A program made the position numbers and the translations under genes. The notes under the pieces are model-generated. The model saw nothing but the letters and a program-made list of their open reading frames with translations. It searched no databases and was not told the DNA's origin. A DNA stretch of 64,000 nucleotides from Mycobacteroides chelonae (GTDB lineage Bacteria > Actinomycetota > Actinomycetes > Mycobacteriales > Mycobacteriaceae), in assembly GCF_016767715.1 (NCBI RefSeq), contig NZ_CP050145.1, positions 1,240,001 through 1,304,000 on the forward strand. Direction: 5' to 3'. This document shows, one piece after another, positions 53,474 through 62,805 of this stretch; the first letter of the stretch is position 1; each line of letters opens with the position of its first letter.

Positions 53474-54738
53474 TCGAAACCTTCCGTCAGTTCCGGTCTT
53501 TCGATCGGCCCAGCCAGATTCTGATGGTGAATCAGTTCGCCATCAACGTCGGCTTCTACATGCTGATGCCCTACCTCGCCGGATACCTGGCCGGGCCGTT
53601 GGGCTTGGCCGCATGGATGGTGGGGCTGGTGCTGGGTGTCCGGAACTTCTCTCAGCAGGGCATGTTTCTGGTCGGCGGCACGCTGGCCGACAGGTTCGGA
53701 TACAAACCACTGATTGTGGCGGGATGTCTGTTGCGTACCGGCGGATTCCTGATGTTGGCCTTCGTCGGCTCCCTGCCGGCGATACTGATCGCCTCGGCGG
53801 CAACGGGTTTCGCGGGTGCTCTGTTCAACCCCGCGGTGCGCGCCTACCTGGCAGCAGATTCCGGGGAACGTCGGGTGGAGGCCTTCGCCGTCTTCAACGT
53901 CTTCTACCAGGCGGGAATCCTTTTCGGGCCGATTGTTGGACTCGCATTGACGGCATGGGACTTCCGGATCACCTGCGCCGTCGCCGCAGCGGTCTTCGCG
54001 GTCCTGACGGTGATCCAGTTGATGGCGCTGCCGCCGAACCGCGCAGAGCAGGAAGCGGAACGCCAGCCGGTGCTCGCCGACTGGCGTTCGGTGGTGTCCA
54101 ACAGGGCCTTCCTGTTGTTCTCCGGCGCCATGATCGGGTCCTACGTGCTGACGTTCCAGGTCTACCTCGCGCTGCCGTTCCAGGCGGCTCTGCTGACCGG
54201 CGACAAGAAGTCTGAAACGGTATTGGTGACAAGCATCTTCGTGGTGTCCGGATTGGTCGCTATCGCCGGGCAGGTGCGACTCACCGGGTGGCTTTCCGCG
54301 CGATTCGGCCCCAGCCGCAGCCTGGTGTTCGGAATGCTGGTCATCGCGGCAGCCTTTGTGCCGCTGATGCTGCTACCGACAGCGGCGTCGGCAGGGCAAC
54401 TCGCTGCCGTCGGTGCGCTGCTGCTGGCGGCGGCCCTGCTGGCCGTGGGCACCATCGCGACGTTCCCCTTCGAGATGGACACCGTGGTCAGGTTGGCGCG
54501 CAACAGGTTGGTGGCCACCCACTATGGGCTGTACAACACGATTGTCGGCGTCGGCATCTTGGCCGGGAACCTGCTGACCGGCTCGATATTCGGCTACACC
54601 CAGCAGCACGGTAAGCCGGCCTTGTTATGGGTGTCGCTGACCGGGATCGGGCTGGTGTGTGCCGCGGCGCTGTTCGCGTTGCGGCGGGCAGGTCTGCTGG
54701 ACCAGGGCAGGGAAGTGGCGCGGGCTGCCAATGCCTGA
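53470..54738 (+). CDS. MFS transporter (Rv0849-like)
   Basis: This 422-residue protein has 12 predicted membrane helices and MFS features, with [13 protein letters not shown] between helices 2 and 3. The GTG at 53470 overlaps the cysK2 stop (GTGA). The position equals Rv0849, in the copper block. The substrate is unknown; a sulfur or metal complex exporter is inferred from the neighbours only. Confidence 0.92.
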   Translation: MIETFRQFRSFDRPSQILMVNQFAINVGFYMLMPYLAGYLAGPLGLAAWMVGLVLGVRNFSQQGMFLVGGTLADRFGYKPLIVAGCLLRTGGFLMLAFVGSLPAILIASAATGFAGALFNPAVRAYLAADSGERRVEAFAVFNVFYQAGILFGPIVGLALTAWDFRITCAVAAAVFAVLTVIQLMALPPNRAEQEAERQPVLADWRSVVSNRAFLLFSGAMIGSYVLTFQVYLALPFQAALLTGDKKSETVLVTSIFVVSGLVAIAGQVRLTGWLSARFGPSRSLVFGMLVIAAAFVPLMLLPTAASAGQLAAVGALLLAAALLAVGTIATFPFEMDTVVRLARNRLVATHYGLYNTIVGVGILAGNLLTGSIFGYTQQHGKPALLWVSLTGIGLVCAAALFALRRAGLLDQGREVARAANA

Positions 54739-54754
54739 GTAGTTTGTGGAGGCC

Positions 54755-56527
54755 ATGACCAGCCCCGCTAAACCCATCAACCTCGTCAACCTCGAGAGTG
54801 TTTCGAAGTCATACGGCGTCAAGCCGCTGCTCTCGAACGTCAGCCTGGGGGTGCAAGCGGGAGACCGCATCGGGGTGGTGGGCCTCAACGGTGGCGGCAA
54901 GACCACGCTGCTGGAGGTGCTCGCCGGTGTCGAACCGGCGGATCAGGGCAGAGTGAGCCGGACCGGTGACCTGCGCCAAGCCGTCGTCACCCAGCGCGAC
55001 GATCTTGAAGGCGAGACGGTATTCGACGTCGTGATCGCGCCCCTGGGCGTCGCCGAACACGAATGGGCCGGGGATGCGCGCATCCGTTCGATCCTCGAAG
55101 GGCTTGGAGTGGCGGCCCTCGGCCTCGACCGGCGCGTGGATGAGCTGTCCGGAGGTCAGCGGCGGCGCGTGGGGCTCGCCGCCGCACTTGTTCGCGATCT
55201 GGACCTGCTCATTCTCGACGAGCCGACGAACCACCTGGATGTCGAAGGCGTTCAGTGGCTGGCCGAGCATCTGCTGGCGCGGCGCACCGCGCTGGTCGTC
55301 GTGACCCACGATCGGTGGTTCCTGGACACCGTGGCCACCCGCACCTGGGAGGTCGTCGACGGCAGCGTCGAATCGTATGAAGGCGGTTATGCCGACTGGA
55401 CGTTCGCCTGTGCCGAACGAGGGCGGCAGGCCGATGCCGCGGAGGCGCGCCGCCGCAATCTCGCACGCAAGGAGCTGGCCTGGTTGCGGCGCGGTCCACC
55501 CGCGCGCACGTCCAAACCGCGATACCGGATCGAGGCGGCCGAGGCCCTGATCGCCGATGTGCCGCCGCCGCGAGACTCGGTGGCGCTGAGCGCATTTGCG
55601 CGTCGCCGCCTGGGCCGTATCGTCATCGAGCTTGAAGACGCGACGGTGACGACACCCGCCGGTGAGGAACTGGTGCGCGATCTGACCTGGCGCCTGGCTC
55701 CGGGCGAGCGCATTGGCCTGGTTGGCGTCAACGGATCCGGAAAGACGACCCTGCTGCGCGTGCTTGCCGGTGCGGTGCCGTTGGCGGCCGGACACCGCAA
55801 GGAAGGCAAGACGGTCAGCATCGGCTGGCTGCGCCAGGAACTCGACGACCTGCCCGGTGACATCCGGGTGCTCGATGCGATCGAGTCGATCGCATTGCGG
55901 ATCACGCTGGGCGACAAAGAGCTTTCTGCCTCACAGGTTGCCGAGATGCTGGGGTTCAGCCCGGCACGTCAACGCACGCCGGTCGCCGACCTCTCCGGTG
56001 GAGAGCGTCGCCGGCTGCAGCTGACCCGGGTGCTGATGGCCGAGCCGAACGTGCTTCTTCTCGACGAGCCCACCAACGACCTGGACATCGAAACCCTGCA
56101 GCAGGTCGAGGATCTGCTGGACGGCTGGGCGGGCACCCTGGTTGTGGTCAGCCACGACCGGTATCTCATCGAGCGGGTGTGCGATTCGACGTGGGCGCTG
56201 TTCGGTGACGGCAAGCTGACCAATCTGCCCGGTGGCATCGAGGAGTATCTGCGCCGGCACGTCCAACCCACCGCGGCCCCCACCAAACCGGCACCCGATC
56301 GTGGCCGCGATGGTGCGGCATTGCGCGCCGCGCACAAAGAGCTCGGACGACTCGAACGGTCCGTTGCCAAGCTGGGGGAGCGAGAGGCCGTGTTGCATGA
56401 ACGGCTCGCCGAACATGCCACCGACCCGGACCGGGTGGTGACGCTGACCGCCGAACTCAATGCCGTCGTCGCCGAGAAGGACGCGGCCGAGGTGCAGTGG
56501 ATGGAACTCGCCGAAGAGCTTGAGTAG
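54755..56527 (+). CDS. ABC-F family ATPase (Uup-like)
   Basis: This 590-residue protein has two ABC domains: Walker A GLNGGGKTT and GVNGSGKTT, signature motifs LSGGQRRR and LSGGERRR, and Walker B LLILDEPTNHLD and LLLDEPTNDLD. The interdomain linker is Arg-rich and there is a C-terminal coiled coil with RSVAKLGEREAVLHERL. It has no membrane helices. ABC-F proteins act on the ribosome, some giving antibiotic resistance. It follows the MFS gene by 16 bases; a GTG at 54746 is an alternative start. Confidence 0.95.
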   Translation: MTSPAKPINLVNLESVSKSYGVKPLLSNVSLGVQAGDRIGVVGLNGGGKTTLLEVLAGVEPADQGRVSRTGDLRQAVVTQRDDLEGETVFDVVIAPLGVAEHEWAGDARIRSILEGLGVAALGLDRRVDELSGGQRRRVGLAAALVRDLDLLILDEPTNHLDVEGVQWLAEHLLARRTALVVVTHDRWFLDTVATRTWEVVDGSVESYEGGYADWTFACAERGRQADAAEARRRNLARKELAWLRRGPPARTSKPRYRIEAAEALIADVPPPRDSVALSAFARRRLGRIVIELEDATVTTPAGEELVRDLTWRLAPGERIGLVGVNGSGKTTLLRVLAGAVPLAAGHRKEGKTVSIGWLRQELDDLPGDIRVLDAIESIALRITLGDKELSASQVAEMLGFSPARQRTPVADLSGGERRRLQLTRVLMAEPNVLLLDEPTNDLDIETLQQVEDLLDGWAGTLVVVSHDRYLIERVCDSTWALFGDGKLTNLPGGIEEYLRRHVQPTAAPTKPAPDRGRDGAALRAAHKELGRLERSVAKLGEREAVLHERLAEHATDPDRVVTLTAELNAVVAEKDAAEVQWMELAEELE

Positions 56528-56555
56528 CCCACGCGGGCGTGATCCTCAATAAAAA

Positions 56556-56586
56556 AGCGAGGGCAGTCGGTGTGACTGCCCTCGCT
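56556..56586. terminator. Terminator hairpin, with A-run before and complement T-run on the minus side
   Basis: AGCGAGGGCAGTC and GACTGCCCTCGCT arms (13 base pairs) enclose GGTGT. A run of six A at 56551-56556 reaches the first base of the left arm and gives a U-run after the hairpin on the minus strand, so it would end the 41-residue gene at 56692. On the plus strand it ends the ABC-F gene. Confidence 0.85.
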
Positions 56587-56691
56587 CTAGAACTGAATGG
56601 GTGAGTGAGAAACATCCGGGACTTGGCCCGGCATGCGATGCGCTACGCGCCTCGCCGATGCGTCCCCCCTATGGGGTTCGCCTACCTGCCG

Positions 56692-56817
56692 TTATACGGC
56701 TAGCGGGAACCACTCATCGGTCTGCTCCGAGTTGTCGCCCTCAACCAGCATCTCGCCGCTGTAGATGGCTTCGAAGTCGATCTCGATGACCGTGGCACCG
56801 AATTCCTCGTTCGTCAT
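56692..56817 (-). CDS. Acidic 41-residue microprotein with leaderless start
   Basis: The deduced protein reads MTNEEFGATVIEIDFEAIYS, GEMLVEGDNSEQ and TDEWFPLAV. Acidic residues make up roughly a quarter of it, and it has no Lys or Arg. The TACTGT box (minus strand, 56825-56830) stands seven bases from the ATG, the leaderless spacing seen in many genes here. It was found by hand. The aromatic end EWFPLAV looks like a motif. It may be a peptide precursor or a regulator; no family is known to me. Confidence 0.6.
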   Translation of the reverse strand: MTNEEFGATVIEIDFEAIYSGEMLVEGDNSEQTDEWFPLAV

Positions 56818-56935
56818 GTACTGAACAGTAGGGGTCACTATTAAGAAATCATTGAGTTACGAATCGGAAAAGTCTGGCAATTTTCGCTAGACGCATCGGC
56901 GCAGGTCATAGACCATGAGCGACCTTGCTGAACTC

Positions 56936-57457
56936 TTAAGAAAACGGGTTCGTGCCCTTAATGAGCACCCACGCGGCGATCGCGCCCCCGATTCCGGCGA
57001 TGAGCAGCACCGATGAGACCGCGGAAGGCCACTCGTCGCGGCCAAATCGCCCGTCCACAGAGATGCGTCCCGGACCCAACAGCAGCAGCGCCATGGCTGC
57101 GGCGCCGAGCACAAGGGGGAACTGCACGGCCGGGCCCGATTGCAGCAGGTCGTTTCGCGCCACATAGGTCTGGGTTGCGACGTAAAGCATCGAACCCAGC
57201 ACGGCACTGGCGCCAAAGGGAGTGAGAAGTCCGGCGACCAGCATGGCGCCCCCGATGCTGTAGACACCCGCGAGCACACGAGCCGCCGTATCGGGATGCG
57301 CCAGGATCGGCGAGGAGCCCAGGTGTGCGAACTGCTCGGAGGCGAACACGATGTTCAGCCCACTCCAGCACAGCGTCACTCCCACCGCGACACGCAGGAC
57401 CAAGAGTCCAATATCGTTGCGGGTCAACGGATCGCTGTACTGCTTGGTGCTCGGCAC
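56936..57457 (-). CDS. DoxX-family membrane protein
   Basis: This 173-residue protein has four membrane helices and DoxX features: LLVLRVAVGVTLCWSGLNIV, then GVYSIGGAMLVAGLLTPFGA, LQSGPAVQFPLVLGAAAMALLLLGPGRISVDG. Related proteins act in redox or sulfur balance at the membrane. It is divergent from the glycosyltransferase gene. No redox partner is next to it. Confidence 0.9.
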   Translation of the reverse strand: MPSTKQYSDPLTRNDIGLLVLRVAVGVTLCWSGLNIVFASEQFAHLGSSPILAHPDTAARVLAGVYSIGGAMLVAGLLTPFGASAVLGSMLYVATQTYVARNDLLQSGPAVQFPLVLGAAAMALLLLGPGRISVDGRFGRDEWPSAVSSVLLIAGIGGAIAAWVLIKGTNPFS

Positions 57458-57496
57458 GCCGGAAGTCTATGGCATGAGGGCTATGGTGAATTCGCT

Positions 57497-59041
57497 ATGG
57501 CGGCGGTCCATTCCCGGTATGACGACGGCAACGACATCCCCGGCATACCGTCAGTGCGGGTGGCGCGCGCCGAACTGACAGCGATCACCGCGATCACCGC
57601 TCTCGTATTCGGGTGGGCCAGCAGGGGGTACGGGTACTTCTTCGACGAGGCCTACTTCGTTGTCGCGGGCCGCGACCATTTGTCGTGGGGATACTTTGAC
57701 CAGCCCCCGTTGGTGCCCTTCATTGCGGGCCTCGCCGACAACATCGCGCCCGGCTCCCTCTGGGTGCTGCGCCTGGCGGCGACCGCTGCGGTGGTAATTG
57801 GCACGTTGATGTGCGGGCTGATCGCCGCTGAGTTCGGCGGCGGCCGCCTTACGCAATCCCTCGCGGCCATCGCGTACGCCACCGCGATGTTCCAGATCCT
57901 GGCCCACTGGCTGCAGACACCGGCCATCGATCCGGCGCTGTGGTCGGTGGTGTGCTGGCTGTTGGTGCGCTGGACTCGCAGTCTCCGGGAACGACTGCCC
58001 GACGATCGGCTGCTGCTGTGGGCGGGAGTCGTCACCGCGATCAGCATGCAGACCAAATTCCTGATCCCGGCGCTGTGGCTTGCGGTACTGGTGAGTGCGG
58101 CGGTCCTCGGCCCGCGGGTGTTGCTGCGCCGCCGGCAATTGTGGATCGGGGCGGGTTTCACCCTCGTGGCCACCATCCCGACCCTCCTCTGGCAGGGCAC
58201 CCGCGGCTGGCCATACCTGCGGATGGCCGGGATCGTGGCCGCGGAGTCCGAACGCGGGGCGGCGTTGTTGGCGGGCATGCTCATCGGTTCGGTGTTCATC
58301 GGACTGGTGCTGCTGCTGGCCGGGGTTGTGGCGCTGCTGGCAGCGCCGTCACTGCGCGCCTACCGATACCTGGGCGTGGCCGCGGTGCTGGTGGGAGCGT
58401 TCATGTTCGCCTCTCATGGACGTGCCTATTACGCCATGGGGTTGTACGCCTTGCTGATCGCCGCGGGCGCGGTGGGACTTTCCTGGTGGCGCCCTTCCCG
58501 GGCCGCGGTACGGGGCGTGGTCTACGGGCTCATAGGGGTGGTGACGGCCGCATCGGTGATCATGGCGATCGTCAGGCTGCCCATCGTGTCCGAAACAGCT
58601 GCCGCACGCTGGTTTTCCTGGGCGGGCGAGATGGGGCCCACCATGCTTGCCGGTGGCGATCACTCCACGGAGGGCCTGCGCCAGGTTGCGCGCGACACCT
58701 ACGATTCGATGCCGCCCGAGGTACGTGCCCGTACGGCTCTGGTGCTGCAGATCTATCCCATGGCCGCCGCCTATGACGTCGAGGCCGGGCGCGAGGGCGT
58801 TTCCCGTGCCTACAGCTTCCACCGCGGCTACTACTACTTCGGGGCGCCGCCGGAATCGATGACGGACATGATGTACATCGGCGTCGATGCTCCGGATTCC
58901 GCACTTGCCCAAGGGTTTCGCGGGGTGCAGCGAATCGAGCTGCTGCACGCCTCCGGCGAGGACGAGACACAGGTCTACCGCTACTACGGCAGAATTGCGC
59001 CGTGGCAACAGCTATGGGACCAGTGGCGCACCTACAAGTAG
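57497..59041 (+). CDS. GT39/ArnT-like membrane glycosyltransferase
   Basis: This 514-residue protein starts with FFDEAYFVVAGRDHLSWGYFDQPPLVPF, the GT39/ArnT pattern with the acidic DE of the catalytic loop, followed by around ten membrane helices (RLAATAAVVIGTLMCGLIAAEFGGG and others) and a soluble C-terminal part. It would transfer a sugar from a polyprenyl donor outside the membrane. The ATG at 57497 is preferred because the frame upstream reads across the divergent DoxX promoter. TATGGT lies nine bases ahead. Confidence 0.88.
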   Translation: MAAVHSRYDDGNDIPGIPSVRVARAELTAITAITALVFGWASRGYGYFFDEAYFVVAGRDHLSWGYFDQPPLVPFIAGLADNIAPGSLWVLRLAATAAVVIGTLMCGLIAAEFGGGRLTQSLAAIAYATAMFQILAHWLQTPAIDPALWSVVCWLLVRWTRSLRERLPDDRLLLWAGVVTAISMQTKFLIPALWLAVLVSAAVLGPRVLLRRRQLWIGAGFTLVATIPTLLWQGTRGWPYLRMAGIVAAESERGAALLAGMLIGSVFIGLVLLLAGVVALLAAPSLRAYRYLGVAAVLVGAFMFASHGRAYYAMGLYALLIAAGAVGLSWWRPSRAAVRGVVYGLIGVVTAASVIMAIVRLPIVSETAAARWFSWAGEMGPTMLAGGDHSTEGLRQVARDTYDSMPPEVRARTALVLQIYPMAAAYDVEAGREGVSRAYSFHRGYYYFGAPPESMTDMMYIGVDAPDSALAQGFRGVQRIELLHASGEDETQVYRYYGRIAPWQQLWDQWRTYK

Positions 59042-59061
59042 GCGGCTCATCCGTCGAACAG

Positions 59062-60381
59062 ATGGCACCCCGCGACGCCCAGATGTACTGGATGTCGACC
59101 AGAATCCCGAACGATCAGTTCCTGCTGTTCTGCTTCGATTCGCCGACGCAGGATGTCGCCACCCTGCGGAACACGCTCGCCGCGCGCGCGTCGCGCATCG
59201 CGGATCTGCGGGTGCGGGCCGTCGACGTCGCCGGACACCTCGATTACCCGTACTGGGCGCCGCGTGACGAATCCCGGGTGCCCCTGACGGTGCACTCGCT
59301 GCCGGATTCCGGCTGGATGCAGTGCCGATCCGCGATCGCCGCACTGCTCACGAGCACCGTCGACATCCGCGAAAGCCCTTGGCATCTTCACCTTTTCCCG
59401 GGAGTGCACGGCGCACCGAGGTCATCGGGTCCGGCGCTTGTCGCGGTATTGCAGGTATCGCACGCATTGGCTGATGGTCAGCGGGCCACCGCGGCCGCGC
59501 GGGCATTGTTCGGCGATGCGGCGGGGGAGGCCGGGCCGCTGCCGGAGGTACCCGGTTATGCCGCACTGCGGGGGCTGGCAGGCTTTCCGGTGAAGCTGGG
59601 TCGGCTGCTGAGTGCGAGCCGCGATGGCTATCGGGCCTACCGTCAGCAGCAGGAGCTTGTCGCGGCGGGTGAGCTGGAGCCGGAACCGCAGGGATTCCCA
59701 CTGATTTCACTGAATGCGCGGCCCGATGAGCATCGGGAGATCCGGATGATCGTGCGGCCACGCGATGAGCTTCGCGCCGACGACGTCAGCGTGACCGTCG
59801 CGGTCCTCACCGCGATCGGCATCGCGCTGCCGCAGTATCTGCGCGACCACGGACAGTGGGTTCCCGAACGTCTGGGCGCGGAGTTAACCGTCGCATCCGC
59901 CGGTGAATCATTGGCGCGCAATAATTTCCGGAATGTTGGCGTCGACCTGTGCTGGGGTGAGACGGATCTACGCGCCCGGGCGCGGAAGATCGCGGACGGT
60001 ATCGAGAGCAGGCGCCGTCGCGCCGTGCACCCGGTGCTGGTCGCGCAACGTGCTGGAGGCGCGGCGCTGCCCGCGCCGATGATGTGGGCGGGTGTCAACG
60101 CCTTCAACACCGATCTGATGCCGCCCACCGTCGCGGGTAACACCGTGGTGTCGAGCGTGGTGCGCGGTGCTGCCGATCTGATGTTGGGCGGTGGACGGGT
60201 GGTGTTCACGGCCGGGTTCCCCGCGCTGTCGCCGGTGATGGGCCTGACCCATGGGGTGCACGGGATCGGTGACACCGTGACGGTGAGCGTGCACACCAGC
60301 GCGGCAGTGATGCCCGATGCCGATCACTACGAAGACCTGCTGGCCGACGCGCTTACCGAGGTATCTGCCCGGCTGCGATGA
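59062..60381 (+). CDS. WS/DGAT-like acyltransferase (wax ester synthase family)
   Basis: This 439-residue protein has the condensation-type active motif VSHALADG (HxxxDG, about residues 134-141) and NVGVDLCWGETDLRARARKIADGIESRRR with a DUF1298-like C-terminal half. Such enzymes make wax esters or triacylglycerol; the first His of the usual HHxxxDG is replaced by Ser here, which may lower activity. The start at MAPRDAQMYWM is chosen because the family begins with a similar block. It follows the glycosyltransferase directly. Confidence 0.83.
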   Translation: MAPRDAQMYWMSTRIPNDQFLLFCFDSPTQDVATLRNTLAARASRIADLRVRAVDVAGHLDYPYWAPRDESRVPLTVHSLPDSGWMQCRSAIAALLTSTVDIRESPWHLHLFPGVHGAPRSSGPALVAVLQVSHALADGQRATAAARALFGDAAGEAGPLPEVPGYAALRGLAGFPVKLGRLLSASRDGYRAYRQQQELVAAGELEPEPQGFPLISLNARPDEHREIRMIVRPRDELRADDVSVTVAVLTAIGIALPQYLRDHGQWVPERLGAELTVASAGESLARNNFRNVGVDLCWGETDLRARARKIADGIESRRRRAVHPVLVAQRAGGAALPAPMMWAGVNAFNTDLMPPTVAGNTVVSSVVRGAADLMLGGGRVVFTAGFPALSPVMGLTHGVHGIGDTVTVSVHTSAAVMPDADHYEDLLADALTEVSARLR

Positions 60382-60411
60382 GTTTTCTGATCGGCGCGGG
60401 TCGATACAGGT

Positions 60412-60900
60412 ATGCCGACGATTACTCCATGCCTCTGGTTCGATACTCGCGCCGAAGAGGCCGCCAACTTCTATGTGTCCGTGTTTCCGAACTCCCGGAT
60501 TCTCGAGGTCACCCACTACGGACCGAACACTCCCATGCCGGAGGGCACGGTGCTCACCGTCGAATTCGAGCTCGACGGGCAGCGGTACACCGCGCTTAAC
60601 GGTGGACCCCAGTTCACGTTCGATGAGTCGATCTCATTTCAGATCGACTGCGGGTCTCAAGACGAGGTCGATCGCTACTGGGAGGCGCTCACGGCTAACG
60701 GGGGAGAAGAGTCCCAATGCGGTTGGCTCAAGGACAAATTCGGGGTGTCCTGGCAGGTGGTCTCGCGCGAGCTGATCGACCTGATTTTCCACTCCGATCC
60801 GGTGACCGGTAACGCGGCGATGCAGGCCATGATGACCATGCGCAAGCTCGATGTGGCCGTCGCCAAGGAGGCGGTGGCCGCAGCGCAGTCCGGGTCTTAG
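60412..60900 (+). CDS. VOC-superfamily, PhnB-like protein
   Basis: This 162-residue protein has ITPCLWFDTRAEEAANFYVSVFPNSRILEVTHYG, the PhnB/3-dmu-9_3-mt pattern, then FTFDESISFQIDC and CGWLKDKFGVSWQVV. Members of this group are often annotated as methyltransferases in error; the function is unknown. It ends on the start of a convergent gene (four-base overlap). Confidence 0.9.
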   Translation: MPTITPCLWFDTRAEEAANFYVSVFPNSRILEVTHYGPNTPMPEGTVLTVEFELDGQRYTALNGGPQFTFDESISFQIDCGSQDEVDRYWEALTANGGEESQCGWLKDKFGVSWQVVSRELIDLIFHSDPVTGNAAMQAMMTMRKLDVAVAKEAVAAAQSGS

Positions 60901-62180
60901 TCGTCGTCTCCGAAGTCGACGTTCCAGCCCATGGACTTGTAGCGGCGTTTTTCCGACTCGCGGCGCTGCTTCTCGGCACGTTCGTGCTCGGACCAGTCGC
61001 CGATGACGCCGGGGGATGCTTTTGGTAGATCGCCGAACAGCTCGTTGCCGTTGTCCCAGTTGATGAGGAACTCCGGGGTCTGGTGTTCGTCGTCGTCTTC
61101 GCCCTTGCCGCCGCGGCCGTGGGCGCCGCCCATGGGGGCCATGCCCATGCCACCCATGCCCATTGCGCCACCACGGACCCCGGCACCGCCGATGCCGGCA
61201 GCGTTGGTTCCGGCGCCGCCTGGTCCGGGAACGCCCGCGCCACCGCGCAATGCTCCTGGGCCGCCGAGGGTTCCGGTGCCCGAGCCTGAGCCGGAGCCCG
61301 AGGGAGAGCCGAAGCCTGCTGCGGTCGTGTTGCCCGGTGCCAGGCCGGCGCCGTCCTTGCCTAGGCCGCCCGCGAGGCCACTGAGTGCATTGCCCAGGCC
61401 GCTACCCGAACCGCCGGAGCCGCTTTGGGGGCTGCCACCGCCCGCGCCACTGCCGCCGCCTGAACCCGCGCCCTGGCCTTGTCCGCTCTGGCTACCCGAG
61501 CCGTCGCTGAAGGCAGGCTTGGTGTTCTTATCGGCGAGGCTGTTGGCCAGATTGTTTGAGGAGCTTGGGTTTTGGCTGCCACCGCCGCCGTTCTGACCAC
61601 CGCCACCGCCGGTACCGGTTTCGGTTCCGTTGGTGGGCTGCTGAAGCGTGATGTTGCCGGGGTTGTTGCCTTTCGGTGGCTGGACGTCGGTGACGTTGTC
61701 GCCCTCGCGAACCACGGGCTCGCTGAACAGTCCGACCATCTGAAGGCGCGCGAAGAACTGTTCTTGGTTCTTCAGCTGCTGTATCTCGGCATCCGACGAT
61801 CCAGACTTCTTCTTCTGTGCGACCTCGGCATCGGACATCGGCGGCTCGATACTCGACTTGGCGGCGCTCATCGCGTCGGCAAGTGGTGGCATCCTGTCCG
61901 CGACGTGCCGAATGCTGATGATGCCTCGTTCTGAGGCCCGGAAATACTCGGACATGTTGGTCTGCAAGGATTTCGCGGCCGCGCCGCGCCAATCCTCGAC
62001 CAGCATGCCCTGCACCTTGCCGCCGAGCGTGTGCATGATATCGCCCAGCTGCTCCGCGATGCTATTGATCGATTCCTGGGCTGCCTGCGGGCTACCGGTC
62101 TGGAAGGCCTGGGCAGCGTTGTAGATCGACTGGTGATCGTGGCCTTCCCAGTGTTCTTTCTGGATCTGCTTCTTCCCCAT
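60897..62180 (-). CDS. WXG100/PPE-like type VII secretion substrate with Gly-rich body
   Basis: This 427-residue protein has an N-terminal helical hairpin of the ESX type (SIYNAAQAFQTGS, IAEQLGDIMHTLGG, VEDWRGAAAKSLQTNMSEYF with the WxG-like WRG turn). A Gly/Ser/Asn-rich middle (GTGGGGGQNGGGG, GSGGGSGAGGGSPQ) and a conserved acidic C-terminus (PEFLINWDNGNELFGDLP, VDFGDDD) follow. It resembles EspB- or PPE-type partners. An AGGAGGAG lies before the ATG. DUF3558-like and EspC-like genes precede it on the same strand. Confidence 0.85.
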   Translation of the reverse strand: MGKKQIQKEHWEGHDHQSIYNAAQAFQTGSPQAAQESINSIAEQLGDIMHTLGGKVQGMLVEDWRGAAAKSLQTNMSEYFRASERGIISIRHVADRMPPLADAMSAAKSSIEPPMSDAEVAQKKKSGSSDAEIQQLKNQEQFFARLQMVGLFSEPVVREGDNVTDVQPPKGNNPGNITLQQPTNGTETGTGGGGGQNGGGGSQNPSSSNNLANSLADKNTKPAFSDGSGSQSGQGQGAGSGGGSGAGGGSPQSGSGGSGSGLGNALSGLAGGLGKDGAGLAPGNTTAAGFGSPSGSGSGSGTGTLGGPGALRGGAGVPGPGGAGTNAAGIGGAGVRGGAMGMGGMGMAPMGGAHGRGGKGEDDDEHQTPEFLINWDNGNELFGDLPKASPGVIGDWSEHERAEKQRRESEKRRYKSMGWNVDFGDDD

Positions 62181-62207
62181 GTCTTCTCCTCCTGAAAACT
62201 ATTGGCT

Positions 62208-62783
62208 CTAAGGTATTTTCGGCTCGATCTGCTTCATGATCTGCAGGGCCAAGGGGCATTGGTCGTAGCGTTGCTCGGTGAGATCGGTCTTCAAGTCCAC
62301 TTGCACGGACGCGACACCTTGCTGAGAAGGGATGGCGATCGAACAACTTATGGCGCTAGTAGTGTGAACCAGCCAACCCGACCGCGAACCAATCTGTACT
62401 CGCTCTTGCCGATCGAATCGCTTTTGCGGTTGCCCAAGCTGATCCAAGTTGGCATCGACCGCGTAGATCTTGATGCCCCACTTTGGGCCAACCCACATAC
62501 AACCGCGAACATTTTGACCAAAAGCGATAGTGTGAGCATCCTGCTTGCTGGCAGGATCGACTTCCCAGCTGTTTAGCTCGTCACTTGTCACTGCGGCACA
62601 GCCATCGAAAGTGGTCCCCTTGACCGGATCACCGCTTGTCTGCGTGGTTGTGGCAGCGGCGGAGGAGCTGGCGGAGGACATCGGAGACGAAGTCGATCCG
62701 GAGGTCGGTGGCCCCTGGATGCTGTCATGCGTACATCCCGCAATAAGTGCAGTCGAAGCGGTAACCACGGCGATCCATCTCAT
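62208..62783 (-). CDS. DUF3558-like lipoprotein
   Basis: This 191-residue lipoprotein has a signal with lipobox LIAGC, a Ser/Thr-rich linker and a domain with FDGCAAVTSDELNSWEVDP and GCMWVGPKWGIKIYAVD. This is the pattern of DUF3558 lipoproteins, which are common in mycobacteria. It lies between two type VII secretion-like genes, 27 bases ahead of the WXG100-like gene. Its function is unknown. Confidence 0.88.
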   Translation of the reverse strand: MRWIAVVTASTALIAGCTHDSIQGPPTSGSTSSPMSSASSSAAATTTQTSGDPVKGTTFDGCAAVTSDELNSWEVDPASKQDAHTIAFGQNVRGCMWVGPKWGIKIYAVDANLDQLGQPQKRFDRQERVQIGSRSGWLVHTTSAISCSIAIPSQQGVASVQVDLKTDLTEQRYDQCPLALQIMKQIEPKIP

Positions 62784-62805
62784 GCGCTTGAGTCTTCCTG
62801 ACTCG

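Noticed and set aside
56601..56789. 62-codon plus-strand frame near the terminator
   Set aside because: It overlaps the better-supported minus-strand microprotein and has no promoter or ribosome site.
61070..61660. Gly/Ser repeat tract as a possible DNA repeat array
   Set aside because: The repeats are codon-level low complexity of the secretion substrate, and no spacer-repeat pattern or tandem unit with fixed length was found, so it is neither a CRISPR nor a VNTR.
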